Assembly: GCA_014960805.1 (NCBI GenBank)
Contig: CP063163.1
Span: 476,001 to 540,000, forward strand
DNA from: Cytobacillus suaedae
Lineage (GTDB): Bacteria; Bacillota; Bacilli; Bacillales; Bacillaceae_L
Reading direction: 5' to 3'
Length of the DNA stretch: 64,000 nucleotides
The notes under the pieces were generated by a model. It did no database searches, was not told the DNA's origin, and saw nothing but the letters and a program-made list of their open reading frames with translations. This document shows positions 26,745 through 35,207 of this stretch, one piece after another. The position numbers and the translations under genes are program-made. Positions within the stretch are counted from its first letter, which is position 1, and each line of letters starts with the position of its first letter.

Positions 26745-28043
26745 ATGAAAAAAATACTCGTAAAAATAAAGAACAGTCTGTGGTTTATCCCGAGCATCTA
26801 TAGCCTATTAGGGCTTATCATTGCGATATCCGTCATCTATATCGATCAAAATTACGTCAACCAACATCCGCATATTTTTCCTGACCTTCTTTTAACAAGT
26901 GTTGAATTAGCTACAACCATATCAACTGTTCTATCGACAGCACTTATTACAATGACTACATTTACTTTTTCCATCAGTATGGTTGTTCTTACGACCTATA
27001 CTTCTCAATTTTCACCTAGAGTGCTTCCAAATTTTATTACGGACAAGAAAACAGCAACCGTATTAGGTGTGTTTATGGGTGGATTTATCTATTCAATCTT
27101 CAGTCTCCTATTTATGAGAAAGTCTTTAGATAATCAGCTAGTTATATCGGCCTTTGTGGGTGTGATTATTGCTATTATCTGTTTGCTGTTTTTTATTTAT
27201 TTTATAAACTACGTTGGTAAATCAATTCAGGTGGATCTCTTGATTGAAAAATTAACAAAGGAAGTTGAGGAAGTAGGGGAGAAGTTTAAAAAACTTTCGA
27301 AAGCTAATCTATTGGAGATCGTTACTCAAAAATCAAGTGACTATGAAAAGAAATATTCCAGGTGTTTTGAGATAAAAGCAAACACAACAGGATATGTACA
27401 AAAAATGGACATGGAAGTATTCGTGAAAATAGCTGAGGAGTATGATGTTTTTATTTCTATAAATGAACGAATTGGAGAGTTTTTAACACCCAATACATTG
27501 CTTTTAACCATCTATTCGAATCAAAATCAGCTAGATCATGAACTCAAGGAACGAGTCCTCAGTGCAATAACGTTAGATAGTGTAAGAAGTTCTACCCAAG
27601 ATTTATCGTATGCCTTACAAAAGATTATTGAAATAGCATTACGAGCAACCTCACCAGCAATTAATGATCCTTATACTGCAAAACATTGCATCAGAAATAT
27701 AGGGAAGGCTATGGCCAATATTCTATGGATTACTGAGGGTAATATAATTTATAAAGATAAAAAGTCGGTGCCGAGAATCTTTATACCCATCTTGGACTTA
27801 AAGGAGTTACTATATCTAACCTTTACGGAACTTAAGCTGGATGGAAAAGATAATAGTAGTACTCTTCATAGTGTCATCGATTCCCTAATAATAATGGCCA
27901 AAGAAGATGGATCGATTAGAAATAAACAGGTGATATGGGAGTATGTTCACTATATTTTAAATAACAATTTGGACTCACTACATAGCTTTGAGAGGGAATA
28001 CATAGATAAAAAGCTGACTATTTTACATAGGTATACCCACTGA
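26745..28043 (+). CDS. DUF2254-type membrane protein
   Basis: A 432-residue protein with four hydrophobic helices in the first 160 residues (about 12-34, 50-82, 103-125, 132-158) and a large soluble C-terminal part. Features such as TTISTVLSTALITMTTFTFSISMVVLTTYTSQFSPRVLPNFI and ALRATSPAINDPYTAKHCI match the DUF2254 family, which has no settled function. The latter segment is well conserved in the family. AAGAGGTAG precedes the ATG. It is monocistronic, with a terminator just after the stop. Confidence 0.8.
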   Translation: MKKILVKIKNSLWFIPSIYSLLGLIIAISVIYIDQNYVNQHPHIFPDLLLTSVELATTISTVLSTALITMTTFTFSISMVVLTTYTSQFSPRVLPNFITDKKTATVLGVFMGGFIYSIFSLLFMRKSLDNQLVISAFVGVIIAIICLLFFIYFINYVGKSIQVDLLIEKLTKEVEEVGEKFKKLSKANLLEIVTQKSSDYEKKYSRCFEIKANTTGYVQKMDMEVFVKIAEEYDVFISINERIGEFLTPNTLLLTIYSNQNQLDHELKERVLSAITLDSVRSSTQDLSYALQKIIEIALRATSPAINDPYTAKHCIRNIGKAMANILWITEGNIIYKDKKSVPRIFIPILDLKELLYLTFTELKLDGKDNSSTLHSVIDSLIIMAKEDGSIRNKQVIWEYVHYILNNNLDSLHSFEREYIDKKLTILHRYTH

Positions 28044-28050
28044 GAATAAG

Positions 28051-28087
28051 AAAGAGCAGAATCCACAAGTGTGTTTCTGCTCTTTTT
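28051..28087. terminator. Bidirectional terminator
   Basis: AAAGAGCAGAA / TTCTGCTCTTT with flanking T/A runs, between two convergent genes. Confidence 0.85.
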
Positions 28088-28088
28088 G

Positions 28089-28865
28089 TTAAGGCATTAA
28101 AAAAGTTGCTTCTAAGGACGGTGTTCCTTCAGCTAACCCTACAGCGACTGCTGTATACGCCTTATTTGGTTGTATGTTCACGTTAGGTATTGTTACTACT
28201 ACGCTGTCGGTACCTGCCAACCGTACTTCAAGGTTAACCTGTGCCGGGTCAATCTCGATATAATTCGCAGCATTTCCAAATGTGACATTTCTAAATAAAA
28301 CTGGGCCATCTTCAACTGCAATATCAACGGCTGGAGCATCAGGAGATAAGTGCCAGAATCTTACACTAGCCTTACCAGGTGAAGTACTGGATTTATCAGC
28401 AACAGGAATAAGTTGAAGATTTTCTACTAATCCAGCTGCTGCAACAGTAAGTGTCGCACCAGGTTGAATCATAACTCTCTGACGTAAGACACGCTGAGCA
28501 GGCTTTCCTGTTGGGACGATATCGATTACGTATTCACCAGAAGGGATTGTGAGATAATCACTCACTTGCTTGTAAGATACGTTCTTTAATATTTGCTGCC
28601 CATTTGCATATACGTCTACAGCAGGTGCATTTGGTGAAGCATGTAATACACGGACGTTAGCCTGACGAGGTGTAGATTCCATCATGTTCATTAACTGCTG
28701 CATGTCAGATCTATAACCCATTGACATTAAGCGCTGAACACATTGAAAATGTTTTTGATAATAATAAATATGTCTTGATGGGTCTATATACTTGTAATAG
28801 TTGGCTAACAGTTCGTATTTAAGAGACTTTTGGACAAGTTGGTCAGGATATTGAAAATGATGCAT
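28089..28865 (-). CDS. DUF4397 domain protein (two repeats)
   Basis: A 258-residue protein. After a Tyr/Gln-rich N-terminal region (about 1-70) come two copies of a beta-rich module: VRVLHASPNAPAVDVYANGQQILKNVSY near 72 and VRFWHLSPDAPAVDIAVEDGPVLFRNVTF near 170. This is the DUF4397 signature, common in Bacillus surface or spore-associated proteins of unknown role. There is no signal peptide. The start at ATG 28865 (MHHFQYPDQL) has AAAAGGAGT upstream. Confidence 0.85.
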   Translation of the reverse strand: MHHFQYPDQLVQKSLKYELLANYYKYIDPSRHIYYYQKHFQCVQRLMSMGYRSDMQQLMNMMESTPRQANVRVLHASPNAPAVDVYANGQQILKNVSYKQVSDYLTIPSGEYVIDIVPTGKPAQRVLRQRVMIQPGATLTVAAAGLVENLQLIPVADKSSTSPGKASVRFWHLSPDAPAVDIAVEDGPVLFRNVTFGNAANYIEIDPAQVNLEVRLAGTDSVVVTIPNVNIQPNKAYTAVAVGLAEGTPSLEATFLMP

Positions 28866-28949
28866 CAGATTGCCACTCCTTTTAAAAAGTAATACCAAGG
28901 TATTGTATTCTTAATAAATGGGCTCGCAAATTGTCCCACTTTTTTTAGC

Positions 28950-28979
28950 AAAAAAAAATAAACCCACAAGAGTGGGTTA
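28950..28979 (-). terminator. Terminator of the amidase gene
   Basis: On the minus strand AACCCACT / AGTGGGTT-type pairing is followed by a long T-run, directly after the amidase stop. Confidence 0.85.
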
Positions 28980-30038
28980 TTAAAGATCATTAAGTTCCAT
29001 TTGCATATACTTCCTTGTATTCGGACCGTACACGCCATCATTAGCTAAAGCGGCAAAGGTTGATTGAAATCTGCGTACTGCACTTTCTGTAAGGTTGCCA
29101 TATATACCATCTATATAGGTAGGATCAAAGTTAAGGTGTCTTAAGGCTCTTTGTATCATACGTACCTCTTCACCTTCATCTCCATTATTATAGATACCTT
29201 CAGGGAGTGGGAAAGCAACCGAGGTAGTAGCATGCTGTTGCATATTGACTTCACGCAGCTTATTTATGGTATTCGTACCTACGAGTCCATCAACTGCTAA
29301 ACCATAACGCTTTTGGAATCTCATTACAGCTTCTTCCGTCTCAGGTCCATATTGGCCATCGGCTCCGAATCTTGGGAGTGGGAAACCAGAACTAATTAGC
29401 TCTTGTTGAATCTCCCTTACGAATTGGCCACTATCTCCTTCTCTTAATGGAAGTCGTGTAGATACACCTTTTACTGCAGGTTCTTCGTTTGGTGAACCAC
29501 CAGAGTTACCATTAAAGTCTTGGTTGTAGACATTTTGAACATCCTCAATAAAACCGTTCCAAGAAATGCCTCGAGGCTGAAGTGCATTTTGTGGATCTGT
29601 TCGACGCTCAGGATCTAAACGGCTATGGGCCACGATATGTCTTTGTGGATTCAGATTAAACCGATCACACAAATAAGCATGGTACCAAACATATCGTTTG
29701 TAAGCCTCGTCAAAATTAATGCGACCACCATAGCAAAGTTCTACTCCAATAGCAGCATCATTTGCATCAGCACCAAATAATCGATTATCTGTTGGTTTAT
29801 TGTACTGAACATGCCAAGCTTTTTCATCTAAAGGTATAATTTCTAAAATATACTGATCATCAATAAATGTATGAGCAGATGCTGAGGGTTGCTGACGATC
29901 AAAGTAATTTCGGTTTGCATAAGCAGAGGATCCAGGATTTCCAGTATCGTGACTTACAATAAATTTCACGCTAGAAATTTCCTGTCCGGACCTTGCATTA
30001 CCTGTCCGGATATAATCCTGCGTAATATTATATCTCAC
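28980..30038 (-). CDS. N-acetylmuramoyl-L-alanine amidase with two peptidoglycan-binding domains
   Basis: The 352-residue protein has an amidase_2 (T7-lysozyme/PGRP-like) domain at 1-170. Zinc ligands are likely the His in FIVSHDTGNPG, a second His in IVAHSRLDPERRTDP and the nearby Asp. Two PG_binding_1 repeats follow (about 200-265: LREGDSGQFVREIQQEL ... DGLVGTNTINKL; about 285-350: NGDEGEEVRMIQRALRHL ... YGPNTRKYM). It should cut the bond between MurNAc and L-Ala in the cell wall. No signal peptide is visible, as in several spore or phage-like amidases. Confidence 0.9.
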   Translation of the reverse strand: MRYNITQDYIRTGNARSGQEISSVKFIVSHDTGNPGSSAYANRNYFDRQQPSASAHTFIDDQYILEIIPLDEKAWHVQYNKPTDNRLFGADANDAAIGVELCYGGRINFDEAYKRYVWYHAYLCDRFNLNPQRHIVAHSRLDPERRTDPQNALQPRGISWNGFIEDVQNVYNQDFNGNSGGSPNEEPAVKGVSTRLPLREGDSGQFVREIQQELISSGFPLPRFGADGQYGPETEEAVMRFQKRYGLAVDGLVGTNTINKLREVNMQQHATTSVAFPLPEGIYNNGDEGEEVRMIQRALRHLNFDPTYIDGIYGNLTESAVRRFQSTFAALANDGVYGPNTRKYMQMELNDL

Positions 30039-30113
30039 TAAAAAACACCTCTTTCACTAGTTTAAGGGATTCGTAGGATAGCAAATCGTGATTTATGGAT
30101 TAAAAGAATAAGA

Positions 30114-30151
30114 GTGACTCCAATCACCTTAACGTAAAATGGAGTCATTTT
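30114..30151. terminator. Orphan terminator-like hairpin
   Basis: TGACTCCA / TGGAGTCA with a 17-nt loop followed by TTTT. No gene ends here on either strand. It bounds the DnaA-box region on the left. Confidence 0.5.
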
Positions 30152-30247
30152 AGCATATGACATGAAAGTGCCCATTGTTCCTTTGAAGGGTAAAGTTGAT
30201 TATATTGGCACAGTAGCATTGCACTATAAATATAGATACCAACAGGT

Positions 30248-30384
30248 TTATCCACATTGTCCACATGTAAATACCATTTATCCACAAAAAATATACACAA
30301 GCACAGTAAGTCAAAATAACTACTAATAGAGTAATAGAATTCTTTATCCACATTATCCACAACACTGTGGACAAGTTGTGCACA
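30248..30384. promoter_or_regulatory. DnaA-box cluster
   Basis: Within 137 bp there are four exact TTATCCACA boxes (30248, 30278, 30344, 30353), one TTGTCCACA (30257), one inverted TGTGGACAA (30366) and one TTGTGCACA (30376). Two pairs are back to back. No replication gene or AT-rich unwinding repeat is adjacent. It resembles the DnaA-box clusters known outside oriC in B. subtilis. Confidence 0.8.
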
Positions 30385-30435
30385 GATTTATGGAGATTTT
30401 GTGAACAGATAAGAAAAATATAAAGTAGACATATT

Positions 30436-30465
30436 AAAAAGGAAGGGTTCATTGAACCCTTCCTT
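30436..30465 (-). terminator. Terminator of yfhD
   Basis: AAGGAAGGGTTC / GAACCCTTCCTT followed on the minus strand by TTTTTAA, 18 nt after the yfhD stop. Confidence 0.85.
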
Positions 30466-30483
30466 TACTGTGCATAAATGCTC

Positions 30484-30666
30484 TTAACGATTTTTACCTT
30501 GTCGTCTGTCTGCAGCATCTGCACGCGCTTGTGCTTCCAAGTCATCTTGGTCTGCTAACTCTCGAGAGAATTCCTCGTCGATGCCGTCAGATTTCATGTT
30601 TTTAGGTACTTGTGGCAATGTTGCTTTATTTTTATCTCGTGTTTTATGTCCATGCGATCTGCCCAT
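30484..30666 (-). CDS. yfhD: YfhD family small protein
   Basis: A 60-residue, highly charged protein reading MGRSHGHKTRDKNKATLPQVPKN ... EEFSRELADQDDLEAQARADAADRR. This matches the YfhD family of Bacillus, abundant small proteins of unknown function. It has no membrane segment and is probably disordered or helical. AGGGGGCA lies upstream of the ATG. It marks the left edge of the conserved yfh gene order and is followed by its own terminator. Confidence 0.9.
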   Translation of the reverse strand: MGRSHGHKTRDKNKATLPQVPKNMKSDGIDEEFSRELADQDDLEAQARADAADRRQGKNR

Positions 30667-30764
30667 ACCATCTGCCCCCTATCATGTATATGAAGAATTT
30701 GATATTCCTCATCTAATAGGTTGTCGCATCAAGGCTAAATCATAAGTGGCAGTAGAAGGAAATA

Positions 30765-30893
30765 TTAATGACGTGCTTTTTTCTCAGTATAGCCACCAGC
30801 TTGGTCAGCCATTTTAAAATCTCTAGCGTATGCTAACTCCTGTGCGCTACTTAAAGTACTTTTTGTACGTTCTCTTCTTTTTTCTTTTGCCAT
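30765..30893 (-). CDS. yfhE: YfhE family small protein
   Basis: A 42-residue protein, MAKEKRRERTKSTLSSAQELAYARDFKMADQAGGYTEKKARH. The SSAQELAYARDFKMAD stretch matches Bacillus YfhE, which neighbours yfhD in B. subtilis. Function is unknown. It is basic at the N-terminus with a short helix in the middle. The upstream GAGG site and the synteny support it. Confidence 0.88.
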   Translation of the reverse strand: MAKEKRRERTKSTLSSAQELAYARDFKMADQAGGYTEKKARH

Positions 30894-30974
30894 AATAAAC
30901 AACCTCACTTTCCACAATTTAGTATTATTTTGCCCTTATTTTCAGGTTTTAAAACAAAGCTCGTTAAACTTATC

Positions 30975-31104
30975 TGTTGATATCAGCTACAGGCACTCGC
31001 TTTCCGCGGGCGGTCCGTGAGCCTCCTCAGCGCTACGCGCCTGTGGGGTCTCACTTTGACGCGCTTCTCCCGCAGGAGTCTCGTGCCTTCCGCTGAAATC
31101 AACA
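30975..31104. repeat. Family B element, copy 3
   Basis: The outer arms TGTTGATATCAGC and GCTGAAATCAACA enclose the standard B core (CGCTTTCCGCGGGCGG ... CTCCCGCAGGAGTC). The arms differ from those of the other copies but still pair. Confidence 0.85.
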
Positions 31105-31143
31105 TGATTAAAATCAAAATTCAGGCTTGAAAATAGCACAACA

Positions 31144-31175
31144 AAAAAAGCCTATTTCTAAAAATAGGCTTTTTC
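31144..31175. terminator. Terminator of the GNAT gene
   Basis: AAAAAGCCTATTT / AAATAGGCTTTTT just downstream of the acetyltransferase stop. Confidence 0.85.
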
Positions 31176-31181
31176 AAAAAT

Positions 31182-31742
31182 TTAAGCTTCTAATAAATGT
31201 TGGCTTTCTTCGTATACTGCTGCTGTTCGTAATGTGTGAAGTGTATATTGATCCTTTGAGATTTCATACAGGTTGTAGATGTCTTGCCCTGCATTAATTT
31301 CATCAAGTAGGCTTTTTCGTGTATGGTTTGCAAAGGCCACATATGGTAATTTTGCAGCTGCTTTATTAGAACGTTCATTTATTTTTCGAACACGCATAAA
31401 GATTTTTTCAATTTCCATATCGTAAAATAGTTCATTGAAGAAAGCATCTTTTGCTAATTGGTTATATCCTTTTCCGTGATAAGGTTTACCTAACCACGTA
31501 CCAAGAAAACCTGCGTTGTCTTGTAGGTCAAACAAATTAATTGTCCCAATTGGAGAGCCCCACTCATCTAGAATGGTACGTGAAATCAATTCACCACGCT
31601 CTTCTGCTTCAATTGTTTGCTTTGTCAAAAATAGAAACTCTTCATATGAATTAGCTTTATGACGCACAAAAGGGAAGACATCCGGGTGCACCATTAATTC
31701 ATAAAGAGCCTGGCAATCTTGAAGATCACGTTTTTTCAGCAT
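31182..31742 (-). CDS. GNAT-family N-acetyltransferase
   Basis: A 186-residue acetyltransferase of the RimJ/RimL-like branch. It has LQDCQALYELMVHPDVFPFVRHK at the start, GSPIGTINLFDL in the central sheet, the acetyl-CoA loop LGKPYHGKGYNQLAKDAFF and IEKIFMRVRKINERSNKAAAKL. The C-terminal 50 residues extend beyond the core fold. The acceptor substrate is unknown. GGAGGGAT precedes the ATG. The unusual tRNA-like leader at 31781-31882 lies 39 nt upstream of the start. Confidence 0.85.
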   Translation of the reverse strand: MLKKRDLQDCQALYELMVHPDVFPFVRHKANSYEEFLFLTKQTIEAEERGELISRTILDEWGSPIGTINLFDLQDNAGFLGTWLGKPYHGKGYNQLAKDAFFNELFYDMEIEKIFMRVRKINERSNKAAAKLPYVAFANHTRKSLLDEINAGQDIYNLYEISKDQYTLHTLRTAAVYEESQHLLEA

Positions 31743-31780
31743 CTTTATCCCTCCAAAAGAGGACAGACAGACTCGTAGTA

Positions 31781-31882
31781 TCGATCCACCCTCGAAATTT
31801 TTGTGTTGAGAAAAATTTCGGGGTGGGAATCGAACCCACTAGAACCAGTCACACTGGTGGCGCACCATTTGCCTTCCCATAA
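31781..31882 (-). ncRNA. tRNA-like fold plus competing hairpin in the GNAT leader
   Basis: On the minus strand, 31882-31816 can fold as a 67-nt cloverleaf. It has an acceptor stem TTATGGG / CCCGAAA (one mismatch, one G-U), a D-like arm (31859-31873, 3 bp), an anticodon-like arm with only a 5-nt loop (31844-31858) and a perfect T arm GTGGG-TTCGATT-CCCAC (31823-31839). There is no CCA end. The 3' part (31811-31833) also pairs with 31781-31802 in a very stable hairpin, so the two folds exclude each other. It may be a degenerate tRNA or a regulatory leader. Confidence 0.4.
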
Positions 31883-32058
31883 ATAATCACAGATTATTTA
31901 AGTAAAAGATTATGAAGTTTTTTTAATCACTAACGTATAATACTAAAATTTAAATGAAAAAGATACTACTTTTTTGTAAAAATTTAATGTAAATTTATTC
32001 TATAATTCGACGAAAAAAGTTTACAATTGTCTAACGGTGTCAAACGTTCCCAAATCCA
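31883..32058. other. AT-rich intergenic region
   Basis: No gene is seen. On the minus strand a TATTAT/TTATAC-type -10 near 31935-31945 could start the leader transcript of the GNAT gene, but no clear -35 is visible. Confidence 0.3.
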
Positions 32059-33189
32059 TTAGTCACCTTGATAAACAATGTCTCCACCAATCATTGTTAT
32101 TTCAGGTTTTGCAAGGAAATGAAAAGGATGATGATTCCATAAAACGATATCAGCATCTTTACCCACTTCAAGACTTCCTACTTTATCTTCAATCCTTAGG
32201 TTTCGAGCAGCTGTTATCGTGATTCCTTCTAATGCTTTATGTTCATCCATTCCTTCGCGTACAGCTATTGCAGCACATACATTTAAATATTGAATCGGTG
32301 TATAAGGATGATCAGTTGTTATTGAAACTTCAATTCCATTTTCCGTGAGTACCTGATAGGTTTTCCAAGTCTTATTTTTTAACTCAACCTTTGAACGGCG
32401 TGTTAGTGTTGGACCAACAGATACCTTTAGATTTCGGTCAGCTAATTCATCGACAATTAAATGTCCTTCAGTACAATGTTCAATCCTAAAATCTAAGTTA
32501 AACTCATCTGCAAATCGAACAGCTGACATAATATCGTCCGCACGATGTGCATGGATTCGGACAGGAATTTCTCGTTTTAGTGCTTTAATAATAGGAATCA
32601 CACGAATATCATTTTCTGCATGACTTCCGTATAGTGCTTTATAAAAAGTTTCTCTGAGCATCCCCATAATACCCATTCGCGTGATGGACTCTTTGTTTCC
32701 ATGGCTATGCATTCGTTTTGGATTTTCACCAAAAGCTACTTTCATACCAGCTAATGGCTGCATTAGCATTTTTGAAACATTGTTTCCATGTGTTTTAATA
32801 ACAGAGGTGGTACCACCAATAATGTTTGAGCTGCCAGGCATAATATGTGCAGTAGTAATACCATATCGGATTGCATCACCGAATGCTGGGTCAAGTGGGT
32901 GAACACTATCTAATGCACGAATGTGTGGTGTAAGTGGTTCAATTGTTTCATTTGCATCGTTACCAGCCCAACCTGTTCCTTCATCATATAACCCAAGATG
33001 AGTATGAACATCAATCAATCCTGGTAAAAGGTGTTTGCCGTTACATTCAATGACCTTCGTTTGTTCTGTAGGCTGTAATCCGAAGCCTAACTCTTTAATT
33101 TTGCCATTTTCAACGAGTAGATCTGCATTCATTAATTTAGCTGAAGTAATAGGATAAATAGTCGCATTTTTAAATAAAATCTCAGGCAT
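32059..33189 (-). CDS. Amidohydrolase family protein (imidazolonepropionase-like)
   Basis: A 376-residue metal-dependent hydrolase. The N-terminal beta sandwich is followed by the metal motif GLIDVHTHLG (near 57-66), then PVRIHAHRADD (His), IEHCTEGH (His) and the catalytic Asp in ITTDHPYTP. ...GKDADIVLWNHHPF returns to the beta sandwich at the end. Family members open cyclic amides or similar rings; the substrate is unknown. It lies 52 nt downstream of yfhF on the same strand. Confidence 0.85.
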   Translation of the reverse strand: MPEILFKNATIYPITSAKLMNADLLVENGKIKELGFGLQPTEQTKVIECNGKHLLPGLIDVHTHLGLYDEGTGWAGNDANETIEPLTPHIRALDSVHPLDPAFGDAIRYGITTAHIMPGSSNIIGGTTSVIKTHGNNVSKMLMQPLAGMKVAFGENPKRMHSHGNKESITRMGIMGMLRETFYKALYGSHAENDIRVIPIIKALKREIPVRIHAHRADDIMSAVRFADEFNLDFRIEHCTEGHLIVDELADRNLKVSVGPTLTRRSKVELKNKTWKTYQVLTENGIEVSITTDHPYTPIQYLNVCAAIAVREGMDEHKALEGITITAARNLRIEDKVGSLEVGKDADIVLWNHHPFHFLAKPEITMIGGDIVYQGD

Positions 33190-33241
33190 TTTGTACTCCC
33201 ATTTCTCTTAAATAATAGTAATATTACTAGCTTAAACAATA

Positions 33242-34153
33242 CTATGTTTTTAGTATGTTTTCTAGTGCCTCTTCAAGGTTTTCGTAAAGAAAACGATACC
33301 CATATTGCTGTATTTTTTCCGGTAATACCTTCTGTCCATCAACTACGAGTGTACTCATTTCTCCTAAGAGTAGACGTAAGGCAAAGCTAGGTACGGGTAA
33401 CCAGTGAGGACGACCGATTACAGCTCCAATGGTTATACCAAAATCCTTCATTTGTTTCGGTTCAGGGGTCGTAATATTTAATGGTCCTTTTATGGACTCA
33501 TGAGTAATCGCAAATTCAATCATTCGAACAACATCTTGTATGTGGACCCAAGATAACCACTGGTGACCTGAAGCGATTGTGCCTCCTATAAACAGCTTAT
33601 AAGGTAGGACCATCCTTGGTAGTGCGCCTTCACGTTCTCCCAGAATAATTCCAAAGCGGGCCAACACAGTCCTGACTCCGTGTTCCTCTGATTTTAGTGC
33701 TTCCTTTTCCCAAGTGTGAACAGTAGTAGCTAAAAAATCAGAGCCAACTCGTTTTGAACGTTCGGTAAATGTCTCATCTAATGAGGTTCCATAGATGCCA
33801 ATTGCACTTGCATTGACGAGCACCTCTGGTTTTTTTGATAGTGATGAGATCAAGTCAATGACCTTCTCAGTAGCATTGATTCGGCTAGCTAGAATCCTCT
33901 TTTTTCTATCCGTTGTCCATCTACCACTATTAATTGATTCTCCTGCAAGATTCACAATGGCATCTATTGAGGTTAGTTCTGCCTCAGGAGTAGAATCTGG
34001 GCTTAACCATTTTACATAATGTAGATTAGGGTGTTGTTCTTTCTTATTGTTTACATTTCGAGTTAAAATAAAGACATTATGTCCTTTTGATATGAGATAG
34101 TTGGTCAACGCGGTTCCAACAAATCCTGTTCCACCTGCGATTGCAATATTCAA
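33242..34153 (-). CDS. yfhF: YfhF, NAD-dependent epimerase-like protein (TIGR01777 family)
   Basis: A 303-residue short-chain (extended) fold protein: GGTGFVGTALTNYLISKGH at the NAD(P) site, VNLAGESINSGRWTTDRKKRI and NASAIGIYGTS in the active-site region, and a C-terminal DUF1731 part (PSFALRLLLGEMSTLVVDGQKVLPEKIQQYGYRF). It is homologous to SulA/YfcH-type putative sugar-nucleotide epimerases, with the reaction unproven. It is divergent from recX, 43 nt away, as in B. subtilis. Confidence 0.88.
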   Translation of the reverse strand: MNIAIAGGTGFVGTALTNYLISKGHNVFILTRNVNNKKEQHPNLHYVKWLSPDSTPEAELTSIDAIVNLAGESINSGRWTTDRKKRILASRINATEKVIDLISSLSKKPEVLVNASAIGIYGTSLDETFTERSKRVGSDFLATTVHTWEKEALKSEEHGVRTVLARFGIILGEREGALPRMVLPYKLFIGGTIASGHQWLSWVHIQDVVRMIEFAITHESIKGPLNITTPEPKQMKDFGITIGAVIGRPHWLPVPSFALRLLLGEMSTLVVDGQKVLPEKIQQYGYRFLYENLEEALENILKT

Positions 34154-34196
34154 ATTAAGACCCCCTATAATAAGATAAATTTATGAGGTGATAGAT

Positions 34197-35012
34197 ATGG
34201 CTTATATTACCAAGATTACCACACAACAAAAAAATAAAGAACGTTATAATGTGTTCATCGACTACGGAAAAGGCGAGGAATATGCTTTTAGTGTGAATCA
34301 AGACGTTCTAATAAAGTTTCAGCTGAAAAAAGGCTTACAATTAGACGAGCTTGATTTAACAGAAATTCAGTTTGAGGATGATATAAAGAAGGCATATAAT
34401 CAGGCGCTGGTATTTTTGTCATATCGTATGCGTTCAGAGAAAGAAATAGTCGCGCATCTAAAAAGTAAAGAAGTTGATGATCAAGTTATTCCCGATATCA
34501 TTCATAAATTAACATCTCTTAACTATGTAAATGATTTGGAATTTGCGAAAGCGTATGTAAAAACGCAAATCAATACAAGCAGCAAAGGTCCAGGTATCAT
34601 AAAACAAGAGTTATTCGAAAAGGGAGTTTCTAGGGACATTGTTGAATCTAGTCTAGAGTTATTTAGTAGGGAAGAACAAGTTGAAACAGCCTTGAAGCTG
34701 ATTTCGAAGATTCAGAAAAAGGGAAATAAGGTATCTAAAATTCAGCAGAAACAGAAAACGGAAGAGATGTTAATGCGTAAAGGCTTTTCATGGGATATTA
34801 TTCAGATTGCGAATGAAGAGGTTGAGGTGGAAGATACTGAAGAAGACGAAGAGTGGGAAGCTGTTCAATACCAAGGACGTAAAGCACATAGTCGTTACAA
34901 AAAGTATGAAGGCCGGGAGTATGAACAGAAGATGAAGCAGGCTCTTTATAGGAAGGGTTTTTCTATGGAGTTGATTTCACGGTTTATTGAGATGATGAAA
35001 GAGGAGGAGTAG
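34197..35012 (+). CDS. recX: Regulatory protein RecX
   Basis: A 271-residue RecX, which binds RecA filaments and limits recombination. It is built of repeated three-helix units: QALVFLSYRMRSEKEIVAHLKSKEV, VNDLEFAKAYVKTQINTSSKGPGIIKQELFEKGV, and a late MKQALYRKGFSMELISRFIEMM. This long form with extra repeats is usual for Bacillus. An acidic linker lies near 210-225. ATG 34197 is chosen, with GAGGTGAT 6 nt upstream, over GTG 34188. Confidence 0.92.
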   Translation: MAYITKITTQQKNKERYNVFIDYGKGEEYAFSVNQDVLIKFQLKKGLQLDELDLTEIQFEDDIKKAYNQALVFLSYRMRSEKEIVAHLKSKEVDDQVIPDIIHKLTSLNYVNDLEFAKAYVKTQINTSSKGPGIIKQELFEKGVSRDIVESSLELFSREEQVETALKLISKIQKKGNKVSKIQQKQKTEEMLMRKGFSWDIIQIANEEVEVEDTEEDEEWEAVQYQGRKAHSRYKKYEGREYEQKMKQALYRKGFSMELISRFIEMMKEEE

Positions 35013-35049
35013 ACTGGAATTCTTTGATTTTCTTTAGGTTAGGGTGAAG

Positions 35050-35189
35050 AGTGGATTGGAGCGGAAGGCATTTGACTCCTGCGGGACGAAGAGGGACATC
35101 CGGCGAGACCCCACAGGTGCAGAGCACCGAGGAGACTCGCATCCCTCCCCGCGGAAAGCAAATGCCTGCAGGGAAAAGGAACGGTCCAG
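35050..35189. repeat. Family B element, copy 4
   Basis: GTGGATTGGAGCGGAAGGCATTTG at the left is only partly complementary to CAAATGCCTGCAGGG at the right. The core has ACTCCTGCGGGA, GAGACCCCACAGG and CCCCGCGGAAAGC. It sits between convergent recX and an SDR gene, with no terminator besides the element itself. Confidence 0.82.
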
Positions 35190-35207
35190 TATTAAATTAA
35201 TAACCTT

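Noticed and set aside
30150-30452. Minus-strand frames of 71 and 100 codons
   Set aside because: They are read through the DnaA-box cluster, lack ribosome binding sites and have the Trp/Cys-rich composition that the repeated box sequence forces.
31741-31800. T-box riboswitch before the GNAT gene
   Set aside because: GAGGGTGG recalls the T-box antiterminator motif, but the rest (ACCGCG, specifier loop) is missing and the gene is not an aminoacyl-tRNA synthetase or amino-acid gene.
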